A stretch of 64,000 nucleotides of DNA from Sulfuritalea sp. (GTDB taxonomy: Bacteria > Pseudomonadota > Gammaproteobacteria > Burkholderiales > Rhodocyclaceae), in the NCBI GenBank assembly GCA_023229545.1, contig JALNZB010000009.1, forward strand, positions 1-64,000, written 5' to 3'. The translations under genes were made by a program, and so were the position numbers. Below are positions 8,717-16,211 of this stretch, one piece after another; position 1 is the first letter of the stretch, and each line of letters opens with the position of its first letter. Below the pieces are notes generated by a model. It did no database searches. It saw only the letters and a program-made list of their open reading frames with translations, and was not told the origin of the DNA.

Positions 8717-9127
8717 CTATCCCTTGGGTTCGGTAATGAAGGCGATGCGGTTGATGCCGGCCTTCTGCGCCACGGCGAGGATGCCGGCCACTTTTTCGTA
8801 GCGCGTCCCTCGGTCCGCGCGCAAGTGCAGTTCGGGATTGCGGCTGGCGGTGGCGGTGAAGCGGCCTTCTACTTCACTACGCGGGGCCGGCGCGCCATCA
8901 AGGTAGTAGCGGCCCTCGGCATCGAGCGCGAGCTGGATCACCACCGGCTTGTCTTCGACTTTCTGCGAGCTGACCTGGGGCAGATCAATGGGCACTGCCT
9001 GGTGCAGCACTGGAATGGTGATGATGAAGATGATCAGGAGCACCAGCATCACGTCCACCATCGGCGTGGTGTTGATCTCCGCCATGGGCTGCGTGATGCC
9101 GCCCTCGCCGAAGGAACCGAATGACAT
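8717..9127 (-). CDS. exbD: ExbD biopolymer transport protein
   Basis: 136 residues with one membrane helix (about 20-40) and the family signature AEINTTPMVDVMLVLLIIF, whose Asp is the proton-relay residue of ExbD/TolR. The periplasmic part ends with GINRIAFITEPKG. The ATG at 9127 is preferred over the upstream start at 9241 because the extra 38 residues are encoded over the end of exbB and have no ExbD character. It lies 8 bp after exbB. With ExbB and TonB it forms the inner-membrane energiser for the receptor encoded directly downstream. Confidence 0.92.
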   Translation of the reverse strand: MSFGSFGEGGITQPMAEINTTPMVDVMLVLLIIFIITIPVLHQAVPIDLPQVSSQKVEDKPVVIQLALDAEGRYYLDGAPAPRSEVEGRFTATASRNPELHLRADRGTRYEKVAGILAVAQKAGINRIAFITEPKG

Positions 9128-9134
9128 GGCGACC

Positions 9135-9962
9135 TCAGGCGGCCCGCCGCGCCAGGGCGACGGGTGCCGCGCCAGCGGCAGCATGGGTGGGCACGCTGTA
9201 AGGTTCTGCGGGACGCCGCGTGCCAGTGGTGAAGTAGGCATGCAGATCGTGGGCGAAGCCGTCGAGCTGGGCCATCACCAGCCGGTTGGCGCGGGTGAGC
9301 GCGTTATAGGCGAGCACGGCGGGAATGGCCACGAAGAGGCCGGCTGCCGTCATGATCAGCGCCTCGCCGACGGGGCCGGCGACCTTGTCCAGCACGACGC
9401 TGGTGGAACCGGATAGGGCGACCAGTGCGTGGTAGATGCCCCAGACCGTGCCGAAGAGACCGATGAAGGGTGCCGTGGAACCCACCGAGGCGAGAAAGGT
9501 GAGGCCGCTTTCCAGGCTGGCCTGGGCCGACAGCATGTAATTGCGCAAGGCACGCGTGACCGATTCGGAGAGGCTGACGCCGGCGCCGAGACTGCGCGAG
9601 GCGTGGCAGTTTTTTGCCGGATCACCACAGGTGGCGCATTGCGCCGGGCTGATCGACGCGGTATTGCCGGCGAGCGGGCAACCGTAGGCATCGGCCTCGC
9701 GCACAGCGGCGCGTGCCATGCCGACATACAGGCCGGTGCGATCGGCGGCCTCGATTTCCTGAAGTGCCGCAGGCAGGCTGCGCGCCTGCCAAAAAGCTTG
9801 TGGCGCGCGTTCGATAGCCAGGTTGATGCGCAGTTGCCGCGCGAAGCGACCGACAATCAACGCCCAACTGAGGACAGACAGCAAGAGCAGGATCAGGGCC
9901 GTGACATGGGTAACGATGTCGCCTTGTTGCCAGAAGTGAATCAGACCAAATTGCGTTTGCAT
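9135..9962 (-). CDS. exbB: ExbB/TolQ-type proton channel with Cys-rich cytoplasmic insertion
   Basis: 275 residues of the MotA/TolQ/ExbB family: membrane helix near residues 18-38, then the C-terminal helical pair with SVGSTAPFIGLFGTVWGIYH and AAGLFVAIPAVLAYNAL, the family core. In the loop between the first helix and the core, which is cytoplasmic in ExbB, there is an unusual Cys-rich stretch (about residues 94-118): GCPLAG, then QCATCGDPAKNC. Four cysteines with C-x2-C spacing could bind Zn or Fe-S. ExbB proteins normally lack this. It is the second gene of the tonB-exbB-exbD set, 6 bp after tonB. Confidence 0.9.
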   Translation of the reverse strand: MQTQFGLIHFWQQGDIVTHVTALILLLLSVLSWALIVGRFARQLRINLAIERAPQAFWQARSLPAALQEIEAADRTGLYVGMARAAVREADAYGCPLAGNTASISPAQCATCGDPAKNCHASRSLGAGVSLSESVTRALRNYMLSAQASLESGLTFLASVGSTAPFIGLFGTVWGIYHALVALSGSTSVVLDKVAGPVGEALIMTAAGLFVAIPAVLAYNALTRANRLVMAQLDGFAHDLHAYFTTGTRRPAEPYSVPTHAAAGAAPVALARRAA

Positions 9963-9968
9963 GGCGGA

Positions 9969-10619
9969 TCAGCTTTCGAGTTGGAAGGTGATGGGAACCT
10001 GGACCCAGGCAGCGATCGTTTGCTCGCCGCGCCGCGCGGGAACGAAGCGCCAGCGGCCGATGGCTTCCTCGGCCGCCTGATCGAGCCGCGCGAAGCCGCT
10101 GCTGAGCTTGATCTCGATTTTTTCGGCGAGACCGGCGGCGCTGACATAGACCCGCAGCAACGCCTTGCCCTGCTCGCCAAGGCGGCGCGACGCATGCGGG
10201 TAGACGGGCTTTGGGTTGTGCAGGTAATCGGCATCGAAGCGCGCGGGGGTCACCGCCACTGGCGCTGGCGCGGGCGCGACGTTGATCGGCGCCGCGACCG
10301 GAGCTGGCGGTTGGGGCGGTACAGTGAAGACGGATGGTGCATCACCGACAACATTGGAAGTCAGCAACTGCTGGGTGGGAGGAGGCAGGCTCTTTTTCGG
10401 CTTCAGCGCTTCCGGGGGTTTGGCCGGTTTCGGCGGCTCCGGCAGTATTTCGATCAGGCGCACCGCCATGGGCCGCAGCGCATTTTTCAATTCTTCGGCG
10501 GGTACCGCCACCGCCACAAAAGCGATCAGCGCCAGATGCGCCGCCGCCGCTCCGGTGATGGAAAAGAGCGGGCGCTCGGGGCGGCCGACGTCGGGAAGGC
10601 GAGGGAAAAGGAGTTCCAT
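9969..10619 (-). CDS. tonB: TonB energy transducer
   Basis: 216 residues: short cytoplasmic start, membrane anchor (about 20-40, FSITGAAAAHLALIAFVAVAV), Pro-rich periplasmic spacer (EPPKPAKPPEALKPKK and further PP runs) and a C-terminal TonB domain with NPKPVYPHASRRLGEQGKA, AEEAIGRWRFVPARR and a final VPITFQLES. The ATG at 10619 is preferred over the upstream frame, which lacks TonB character. First gene of the long minus-strand operon that runs to 1388. The 249 bp in front of it should hold the operon promoter; I could not identify a Fur box there. Confidence 0.92.
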   Translation of the reverse strand: MELLFPRLPDVGRPERPLFSITGAAAAHLALIAFVAVAVPAEELKNALRPMAVRLIEILPEPPKPAKPPEALKPKKSLPPPTQQLLTSNVVGDAPSVFTVPPQPPAPVAAPINVAPAPAPVAVTPARFDADYLHNPKPVYPHASRRLGEQGKALLRVYVSAAGLAEKIEIKLSSGFARLDQAAEEAIGRWRFVPARRGEQTIAAWVQVPITFQLES

Positions 10620-10798
10620 GGCGGTCGAAACTATCCTTGAACCGGCCCATGTGCCGCGCCCGACCTCTCGGCCAATCTGGCGGCTGTTTCTGTTGCGGTC
10701 CGCGCGAATGGTAACGCGGAGAAGAGACAACGATGCCATCGCATATGGACCTCCCGTGTGAAAGGCGCCAAGGATAGCGAACGGCGACGGCGTGAACC

Positions 10799-10815
10799 TG
10801 CGACATATCGTCGCA
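10799..10815. promoter_or_regulatory. Dyad TGCGAC-N5-GTCGCA upstream of tonB
   Basis: Perfect 6-bp inverted arms separated by 5 bp, about 180 bp upstream of tonB and next to the terminator hairpin of the copper chaperone. It could be an operator or part of a transcript end; no matching second copy was found in the window. Confidence 0.25.
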
Positions 10816-10817
10816 GA

Positions 10818-10851
10818 AACGACGACGGCGCCCATAGGCGCCGTCGTCGTT
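10818..10851 (-). terminator. Terminator hairpin of the PCu(A)C gene
   Basis: A 15-bp perfect stem (AACGACGACGGCGCC and its complement) with a CATA loop starts 17 bp after the stop codon of the copper chaperone gene. The T-tract after it is short, so termination strength is uncertain. Confidence 0.65.
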
Positions 10852-10867
10852 GCCGGGAATGCCGGAA

Positions 10868-11356
10868 TCAGTGTTTCATGCCGTGAGCGTGGTCTTTGTC
10901 CATCGTCGTCGCAGTCGCCAGCGGCTTCACCGGCGCCTTGACCTCGACCGTGGTGCGCTTCTTGTCCTTGCCTTCGATGACCAGCGTCATCGGCACGGTA
11001 TCACCCTCCTTCATTTGCTGTTTCAAGTCCATCAGCATGACATGATAGCCGCCGGGCTTGAGTTCGACGCCTTTCCCGGCGGGCAGGTCAAGGCCATTGG
11101 GCAGGGCGCGCATTTTCATGATTCCCTTGTCCATGGCCATTTCGTGAACCTCGACCAGGCCGGCCACCGGCGACCTGGCCTCGACCAGACGGGCATCCTG
11201 AACCGAAGTGATTTGCATGAAGGCGCCGGTAGCCTTCATCGCCGGAACGGTGGCACGCACCCAAGGGTCCTTGACGGTGACCTGAGCGTGAGCGGGGAGA
11301 ACGAATGCGGCGGAAATTAGCGCGGACAATACGGTGGTGCGAATAGTGCGATTCAT
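10868..11356 (-). CDS. PCu(A)C family periplasmic copper chaperone
   Basis: 162 residues with a signal peptide (cleavage after AHA, residue 24) and a PCu(A)C domain (DUF461). The Cu(I) motif H-x10-M-x22-H-x-M is complete: His71, Met82, His105, Met107. A His/Met-rich C-terminal tail (KDHAHGMKH) is probably a second copper site. These proteins carry copper to the CuA/CuB sites of cytochrome oxidase. It is a single gene with its own hairpin terminator, divergent from gmk. It lies between gmk and the tonB operon, so copper-related genes bracket that operon. Confidence 0.92.
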   Translation of the reverse strand: MNRTIRTTVLSALISAAFVLPAHAQVTVKDPWVRATVPAMKATGAFMQITSVQDARLVEARSPVAGLVEVHEMAMDKGIMKMRALPNGLDLPAGKGVELKPGGYHVMLMDLKQQMKEGDTVPMTLVIEGKDKKRTTVEVKAPVKPLATATTMDKDHAHGMKH

Positions 11357-11478
11357 GAGAACTCCTGACGATGGCGAAATGGAAACGGCGTGTGAAGTGA
11401 ACGAACCGAAGCATGGGCCGCGTATACTAATACCATGCGCCTGTACGCAACGTTGACCCAGTCCAAGCTCAATAGACC

Positions 11479-12096
11479 ATGACCACCGGTACCCTGTTCA
11501 TCGTTTCCGCGCCATCGGGCGCTGGCAAAAGCACGCTGGTGAACCGCCTGCTGGCGGACGACCCGCTGGTGACGCACTCGATCTCCTTCACCACCCGCGC
11601 GCCGCGCGCCACGGAGCAGAATGGCCGCGAATACAATTTCATCGACGTGCAGCGCTTTCTCGCCATGCGCGAAAGCGGCGAGTTCGCCGAATGGGCGGAA
11701 GTGCACGGGAATTTTTATGGCACCTCGCGCCTCTGGCTTGAGCAGCGCCTGCGGGAAGGCGGCGACATTCTGCTGGAGATCGACTGGCAGGGCGCGCAGC
11801 AGATGCGCCGGCAGTTCCCCGAGGCCGTGGGCATTTTCATCCTGCCGCCATCGGTCGCCGAACTGGAGCGCAGGCTGCGCGGTCGCGGCACGGATAGTGA
11901 AGATGTCATAGCGCGGCGGGTGGCCGGGGCGCTGGGCGAAATGCGTCACGTAGGGGAGTTTGATTTTGTTATAATCAACAATGACTTGGATGTAGCGCTC
12001 GGCGAGCTCAACGCCGCCGTGCGGGCTTCGCGTCTGCGTTTCCCGCGTCAGCGCGCCCGCCACCCCGACGTATTCCGTTTTCTTGATCAGGACTGA
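11479..12096 (+). CDS. gmk: Guanylate kinase
   Basis: 205 residues, normal length. Converts GMP and ATP to GDP and ADP in the cytoplasm. P-loop IVSAPSGAGKSTLVNRLL at the N-terminus, then SFTTRAPRATEQNGREY and FAEWAEVHGNFYGTS (GMP-binding), then DIDWQGAQQ-type motif (LLEIDWQGAQQMRRQFP). Followed after 5 bp by rpoZ and then spoT, the usual proteobacterial order, so all three are probably cotranscribed. Confidence 0.97.
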   Translation: MTTGTLFIVSAPSGAGKSTLVNRLLADDPLVTHSISFTTRAPRATEQNGREYNFIDVQRFLAMRESGEFAEWAEVHGNFYGTSRLWLEQRLREGGDILLEIDWQGAQQMRRQFPEAVGIFILPPSVAELERRLRGRGTDSEDVIARRVAGALGEMRHVGEFDFVIINNDLDVALGELNAAVRASRLRFPRQRARHPDVFRFLDQD

Positions 12097-12101
12097 ACCC
12101 C

Positions 12102-12308
12102 ATGGCCCGTGTCACCATCGACGATTGCATCAAACTCATTCCCAACCGCTTTCAGCTCACCCTGGCGGCGACCTATCGCGCCCGCCAGCTCACGCTGGGC
12201 AGCACACCGCAGGTGGATCCGGGTCGCGACAAGCCGTGCGTGGTTGCCCTGCGCGAAATCGCATGCGGCAAGGTGGGAATCGAAATTCTCAACCGCAACC
12301 AGCCGTAA
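12102..12308 (+). CDS. rpoZ: RNA polymerase omega subunit
   Basis: 68 residues. Starts MARVTIDDCIKLIPNRFQLT, the typical omega N-terminus, with VALREIACGKVGIEIL near the end. Omega assists assembly of the beta-prime subunit and is part of a ppGpp-binding site on RNA polymerase, which fits its place directly before spoT. Confidence 0.97.
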   Translation: MARVTIDDCIKLIPNRFQLTLAATYRARQLTLGSTPQVDPGRDKPCVVALREIACGKVGIEILNRNQP

Positions 12309-12330
12309 CATCATGCGAACGGGGTGAAAC

Positions 12331-14553
12331 GTGACGGCAAGCGTGCCAACCCCCGTTGCCGGGCCTATTGGCCCCGCTGTCCCCCTGGACTCCGGCGTGG
12401 CGCCGGTTGATCTCGCCGAAGATCTCGAGCGCTTCAACGCCCGGCTCGCCACCTATCTCAAGCCCGAGGACATCGCCCGCGTCGGCGCCGCCTACGTGTA
12501 TGCGGAGGCCGCGCATCGCGGTCAGATGCGCTTCAGCGGCGCGCCCTACATCTCCCATCCGCTGGCCGTGGCGGAAACGCTGGCCGGCTGGCATCTCGAC
12601 CCGCATGCCCTGATCGCGGCGCTGCTGCACGACGTGATGGAAGACACGGCGATCACCAAGGAACAGATCGCCGAGCGCTTCGGCAAGGTCGCGGCGGAGC
12701 TCGTCGATGGCGTCTCCAAGCTCGACCGGATCGAACACCAAACATTCGCGGAAGCCCAGGCCGAGAACTTCCGCAAAATGCTGCTGGCCATGGCGCGCGA
12801 CGTGCGCGTGATCCTGATCAAGCTGGCGGATCGCCTGCACAACATGCAGACGCTCGATGTTTTGCGCGCCGAAAAGCAGTTGCGCATTGCACGCGAGACG
12901 CTCGACATCTACGCGCCGATCGCCAACCGGCTGGGCTTGAACGCGCTTTATCGCGAATTGCAGGAACTGGCTTTCCGTCATGCCCATCCGCTACGCTACG
13001 GGATTCTGGCGAAGGCCGTGAAAAGCGCGCGCGGCAACCGGCGCGAGGTAGTCGGCAAGGTTCTCGAAGCCATTCGCAAGGCGCTGCCGGGGGCCGGCAT
13101 CGAAGCCGAAGTCAAGGGCCGCGAAAAGCATCTCTATGGCATTTATCGCAAGATGCGGGAAAAACACCTGAGCTTTTCCCAGGTGCTGGATATTTATGGC
13201 TTTCGCATTATCGTGAAAGATCGCCCCACCTGCTACCTGGCGCTGGGCGCGCTGCATGCGCTGTACCAGCCGGTGCCGGGCAAGATCAAGGACTACATCG
13301 CCATCCCCAAGGCCAATGGCTACCAGTCGCTGCATACGACGCTGATCGGGCCTTTCGGCACACCGGTCGAAATCCAGATTCGCGATACCGACATGCATCA
13401 TGTCGCCGAATCCGGCGTCGCCTCGCACTGGCTGTACAAGGATGAATCGGCGCTCGACCAGTTGCAGAAGAAGACCCACAAGTGGCTGCAATCGCTGGTG
13501 GAACTGCAATCGACCACGGGCGATTCCTCGGAATTTCTCGAACACGTCAAGGTCGATCTGTTCCCCAGCGAGGTTTATGTTTTCAGTCCGAAGGGCAAGA
13601 TATTCGCGCTGCCGCGCGGCGCGACGCCGGTCGATCTAGCCTATGCCGTGCATACCGACATCGGCGACCGCTGCATCGCCTGCCGCATTAATTTTGAAAC
13701 CATGCCCTTGCGTACGGAGTTGCGCAATGGTGATCGCGTCGAGATCATCACCTCACCCAACGCCGCGCCGAATCCGGCCTGGCTCGGCTATGTCAAAAGC
13801 GCGCGGGCGCGCTCCAAAATTCGCCACTTTCTCAATACGCAGCAGAACGCCGAGTCCACCGCGCTCGGCGAACGTCTGCTGGCGGACGCTTTGCGCGATA
13901 TCGGCCTGGCCCTGGCCAAGCTACCCGCCCAAGCCTGGGAGCGTTTCAAGAAGGCGTCGGGCGCCCGTTCCGAACGCTCGGTGCTGGCCGACATCGGTCT
14001 CGGCAAGCGCCTGCCCGCCATTGTTGCGCGTCTGCTGGCGGACGGTGTCGAGCCGGGCGCCGCTGGTGTGGCCGGCGTGGCGCCCGAAAACCGTGCCCAT
14101 CCGGCCATCCTGATTCATGGTGCGGAAGGCGTTGCAGTAAGACTCGGCACCTGTTGCCGACCGATTCCCGGCGACCCGATTGTCGGCCTTATCCGCAAGG
14201 GTCAGGGTCTGGTGGTGCACACCCACGATTGCCAGTCCATCGCCAAATTGCGCAGCGAGCGCGCCAACTGGATCGATGTCGAATGGGAACCGGACATCAC
14301 CGGGCTATTCGAGGCCAGCATCCGTGTTGTCGTAAAGAACGTGCGTGGCGTGCTGGCCCGGCTCGCCGCCGAAATTGCCGAAACCGGATCCAACATCGTC
14401 AATATCAGCATGGACGAAGACAGCGGCGATGCCACCACCCTGTTCTTTACCCTGCAAGTGACCGACCGCATCCATCTCGCCCGCATTTTGCGCGCCCTGC
14501 GGCGCGTGCCGGAAGTGGTCCGCATCACCCGTTACGTCGATCCAAAACGCTGA
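12331..14553 (+). CDS. spoT: Bifunctional (p)ppGpp synthase/hydrolase
   Basis: 740 residues. The GTG start at 12331 has a GGGGTGA element 5 bp before it. Domains in order: HD hydrolase (about 55-200, with LLHDVMEDT at residues 98-106), RelA/SpoT synthetase (about 235-350, GREKHLYGIYRKMREKH and LDIYGFRIIVKD), TGS (about 400-465, EVYVFSPKGKIFALPRGATP), helical region, and C-terminal ACT (about 665-738, NVRGVLARLAAEIAETGSNI). The intact HD motif means it can degrade as well as make (p)ppGpp. Alone in this window as stringent-response enzyme. Confidence 0.96.
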   Translation: MTASVPTPVAGPIGPAVPLDSGVAPVDLAEDLERFNARLATYLKPEDIARVGAAYVYAEAAHRGQMRFSGAPYISHPLAVAETLAGWHLDPHALIAALLHDVMEDTAITKEQIAERFGKVAAELVDGVSKLDRIEHQTFAEAQAENFRKMLLAMARDVRVILIKLADRLHNMQTLDVLRAEKQLRIARETLDIYAPIANRLGLNALYRELQELAFRHAHPLRYGILAKAVKSARGNRREVVGKVLEAIRKALPGAGIEAEVKGREKHLYGIYRKMREKHLSFSQVLDIYGFRIIVKDRPTCYLALGALHALYQPVPGKIKDYIAIPKANGYQSLHTTLIGPFGTPVEIQIRDTDMHHVAESGVASHWLYKDESALDQLQKKTHKWLQSLVELQSTTGDSSEFLEHVKVDLFPSEVYVFSPKGKIFALPRGATPVDLAYAVHTDIGDRCIACRINFETMPLRTELRNGDRVEIITSPNAAPNPAWLGYVKSARARSKIRHFLNTQQNAESTALGERLLADALRDIGLALAKLPAQAWERFKKASGARSERSVLADIGLGKRLPAIVARLLADGVEPGAAGVAGVAPENRAHPAILIHGAEGVAVRLGTCCRPIPGDPIVGLIRKGQGLVVHTHDCQSIAKLRSERANWIDVEWEPDITGLFEASIRVVVKNVRGVLARLAAEIAETGSNIVNISMDEDSGDATTLFFTLQVTDRIHLARILRALRRVPEVVRITRYVDPKR

Positions 14554-14582
14554 CGCCACCGACCCACCCGAAAGGAAATCCC

Positions 14583-14771
14583 ATGGCCCTGTACGAATCC
14601 GAGCACACCCAATTCATGCGCGAATGGATGAAAAACCACCCCGAAGAATTACTCGAGCAGCAAAAGGGCCGCGCGCTGTGGTGGGACAAACCACCGCAGA
14701 CGCCCGAAGCGATGAAGGATCACGCTGCGGCGAAAGTGCCGAACAAACCCGACGGCTTCGACGCCAACTGA
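14583..14771 (+). CDS. DUF3460 family small protein
   Basis: 62 residues, highly charged: starts ALYESEHTQFMREWMKNHPE and contains QQKGRALWWDKPP, both characteristic of the betaproteobacterial DUF3460 family. AAAGGAAA lies 7 bp upstream of the ATG. No function is known to me. It follows spoT by 29 bp and may be its last cotranscribed gene. Confidence 0.85.
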   Translation: MALYESEHTQFMREWMKNHPEELLEQQKGRALWWDKPPQTPEAMKDHAAAKVPNKPDGFDAN

Positions 14772-14844
14772 CGCCGGCGGGCGTCCCGGCGAGGGACGCG
14801 ATAGCAGCATGCGCCGCCGGGTTGTTCGACATGCCTTAAGAGAA

Positions 14845-14866
14845 AGTCGGCGCTGGCGAGACGGCG
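14845..14866 (+). repeat. Dispersed 22-bp repeat, intergenic copy
   Basis: AGTCGGCGCTGGCGAGACGGCG between the convergent DUF3460 and cytochrome c genes. Member of the family with consensus AGTCGGCGCTGRYGRTACGGCG described in the findings. Confidence 0.6.
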
Positions 14867-14907
14867 GCGCTCCTTGGCTTGCATGCCCAGGACAAGCGCA
14901 ATCACCG

Positions 14908-15243
14908 TCAGAGCGACAGAAGCCACTGTGCCAGATTCCTGAGTTCGGCCGGATCCTTGGTGTCGATGATCTTGTGATTCTCTTCCTCGCCATCGATCTT
15001 CACCTTGGGTCCGGTGGTGACGTGCGTGATCACCTTCTCTACGGCATCAGACCTGCCGCTAAATTTGGCGGCTATCTTCCTGTAGGCGGGAGCCCTCTTG
15101 TCCTTGTCGATGGCATGGCACTTGAAGCAGTCATTCCTCTTCGCCAGAGCAACTGCGGCATCGGCGTCGGCCTGCGCCTGCACGGAACTGGCGGCGGCAA
15201 AGATCAGCGTGGCCGTCAGGGACAAAGCAGTTTTCCTGTTCAT
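14908..15243 (-). CDS. Monoheme class I-like cytochrome c without Met ligand
   Basis: 111 residues: signal peptide ending VQAQA (about residue 25), one heme site C39-F-K-C-H43, and a C-terminal helix ENLAQ-like (LRNLAQWLLSL). Apart from the initiator there is no methionine in the protein, so the usual Met sixth ligand of class I cytochromes is absent; a His in ENHKIID, at the place of the Met loop, is the likely substitute. The paralog at 24778-25122 has the same DHKIIE. The start at 15243 has GGAG 8 bp upstream; the longer frame has no signal peptide. Likely a periplasmic electron shuttle for the adjacent nonaheme cytochrome module. Confidence 0.88.
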   Translation of the reverse strand: MNRKTALSLTATLIFAAASSVQAQADADAAVALAKRNDCFKCHAIDKDKRAPAYRKIAAKFSGRSDAVEKVITHVTTGPKVKIDGEEENHKIIDTKDPAELRNLAQWLLSL

Positions 15244-15768
15244 AAGAATTCTCCAGAAAAAAGCATGAAAACAGAGTCTCGATAACGATTCGTGGCTGAA
15301 TTCTTCCCCGAGCCACCGAGGCTCCATCATGCCACGATCCCGCTGCAAAGCATGCGCCCGGCTGTTTCAAAGCCCTCAGTTGCAAAGCCCGCAATTGCCT
15401 TATTTTCGTCCAGCGCGCGGTATCGACAACGGGATCCGGGAGTACGCAACACGCTACCGGCTCCGTGCAATAGCCAGCGGGACATCAGCGCAAGTTCGGG
15501 TTATAGAGAAAGAGAACCCGGCAAAGGGGTGAATAATAAACCCTGGTAGCGTATCTCACTGATTACGCTGAACATTAATGAGATCGCCGGCAACATGCGT
15601 ATACACAATTTGTACTTGGGCAGGGGGCGAGACGCCCGCAAGGCAGCGGCCTGCCGTCGACAATCGCATATAACAACATGATAATAAATAGGATATTTGC
15701 TTTTATCTAGACTTGGCATCGATCTCGCTTAAGCGGAAGCAAGCACCAAAAAAGTAGAGGTGGCCGAA
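15244..15768. other. Intergenic region, 525 bp, without a convincing gene
   Basis: Divergent region between the monoheme cytochrome c and a receiver gene. It becomes AT-rich towards 15550-15720. Short open frames on both strands have no recognisable features. A sigma-54-type promoter element is visible at 15714-15728. No tRNA or riboswitch fold was recognised. Confidence 0.5.
15714..15730 (+). promoter_or_regulatory. Candidate sigma-54 promoter (-24/-12)
   Basis: TTGGCATCGATCTCGCTT has GG at 15715-15716 and GC at 15727-15728, exactly 10 bp apart, with the TGGCA form of the -24 box. It lies 55 bp before the receiver gene at 15769. Two sigma-54 activators are encoded in the same island. Confidence 0.5.
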
Positions 15769-16176
15769 ATGGATGCAAAAGCCAAAATCCTGGTAGTCGA
15801 TGATGAAGAAGTTGTACGACGCAGTTATGTCAGAACTTTGGCGAGTGAGCGTTGCAGCGTTGAAGCGGTGTGGAATGGCAAAGATGCCTTGCAGGTGATG
15901 GAACAGCAGCCATTCGATGTCGTGTTACTCGATCAACGCATGCCCGGAATGGACGGCATGGAGGTTCTGAAGGCGATCAAGGAAAAGTGGCCAGAGAGTG
16001 AAGTGATCATGATTACCGGATACCCGGCGGTTGAATTCGCCAAGCAAGCAGTAAGTCTCGGTGCTTATGACTACCTCGCCAAGCCGGTGGGCCCTGACCA
16101 GGTGATCGAAGCGGCAAACGGTGCCATGTTGCATAAGAGGTGGGCTCTACACAGTGACCAGCAGGTTTCTGCGTAG
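15769..16176 (+). CDS. Single-domain response regulator (receiver only)
   Basis: 135-residue CheY-like receiver: acidic pair D11-D12, phosphoacceptor D55 (VVLLDQRMPGMDG), Thr in MITGYP and Lys in YLAKPVGP. No output domain. The ATG at 15769 is preferred to the GTG at 15760 because GAGG ends 8 bp before the ATG, while it overlaps the GTG itself. It lies 35 bp upstream of a second, membrane-anchored receiver and upstream of a nonaheme cytochrome gene, so it probably works in a phosphorelay governing this respiratory module; the heme-binding kinase at 20846 is the nearest partner candidate. Confidence 0.85.
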   Translation: MDAKAKILVVDDEEVVRRSYVRTLASERCSVEAVWNGKDALQVMEQQPFDVVLLDQRMPGMDGMEVLKAIKEKWPESEVIMITGYPAVEFAKQAVSLGAYDYLAKPVGPDQVIEAANGAMLHKRWALHSDQQVSA

Positions 16177-16211
16177 ATCTTGGATAGAGAGTTGATAAAA
16201 GGAGTATTGAA

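Noticed and set aside
15292..15719. Short open frames in the 15244-15768 gap
   Set aside because: No ribosome-binding site, no conserved motif, and composition differs from genes nearby.
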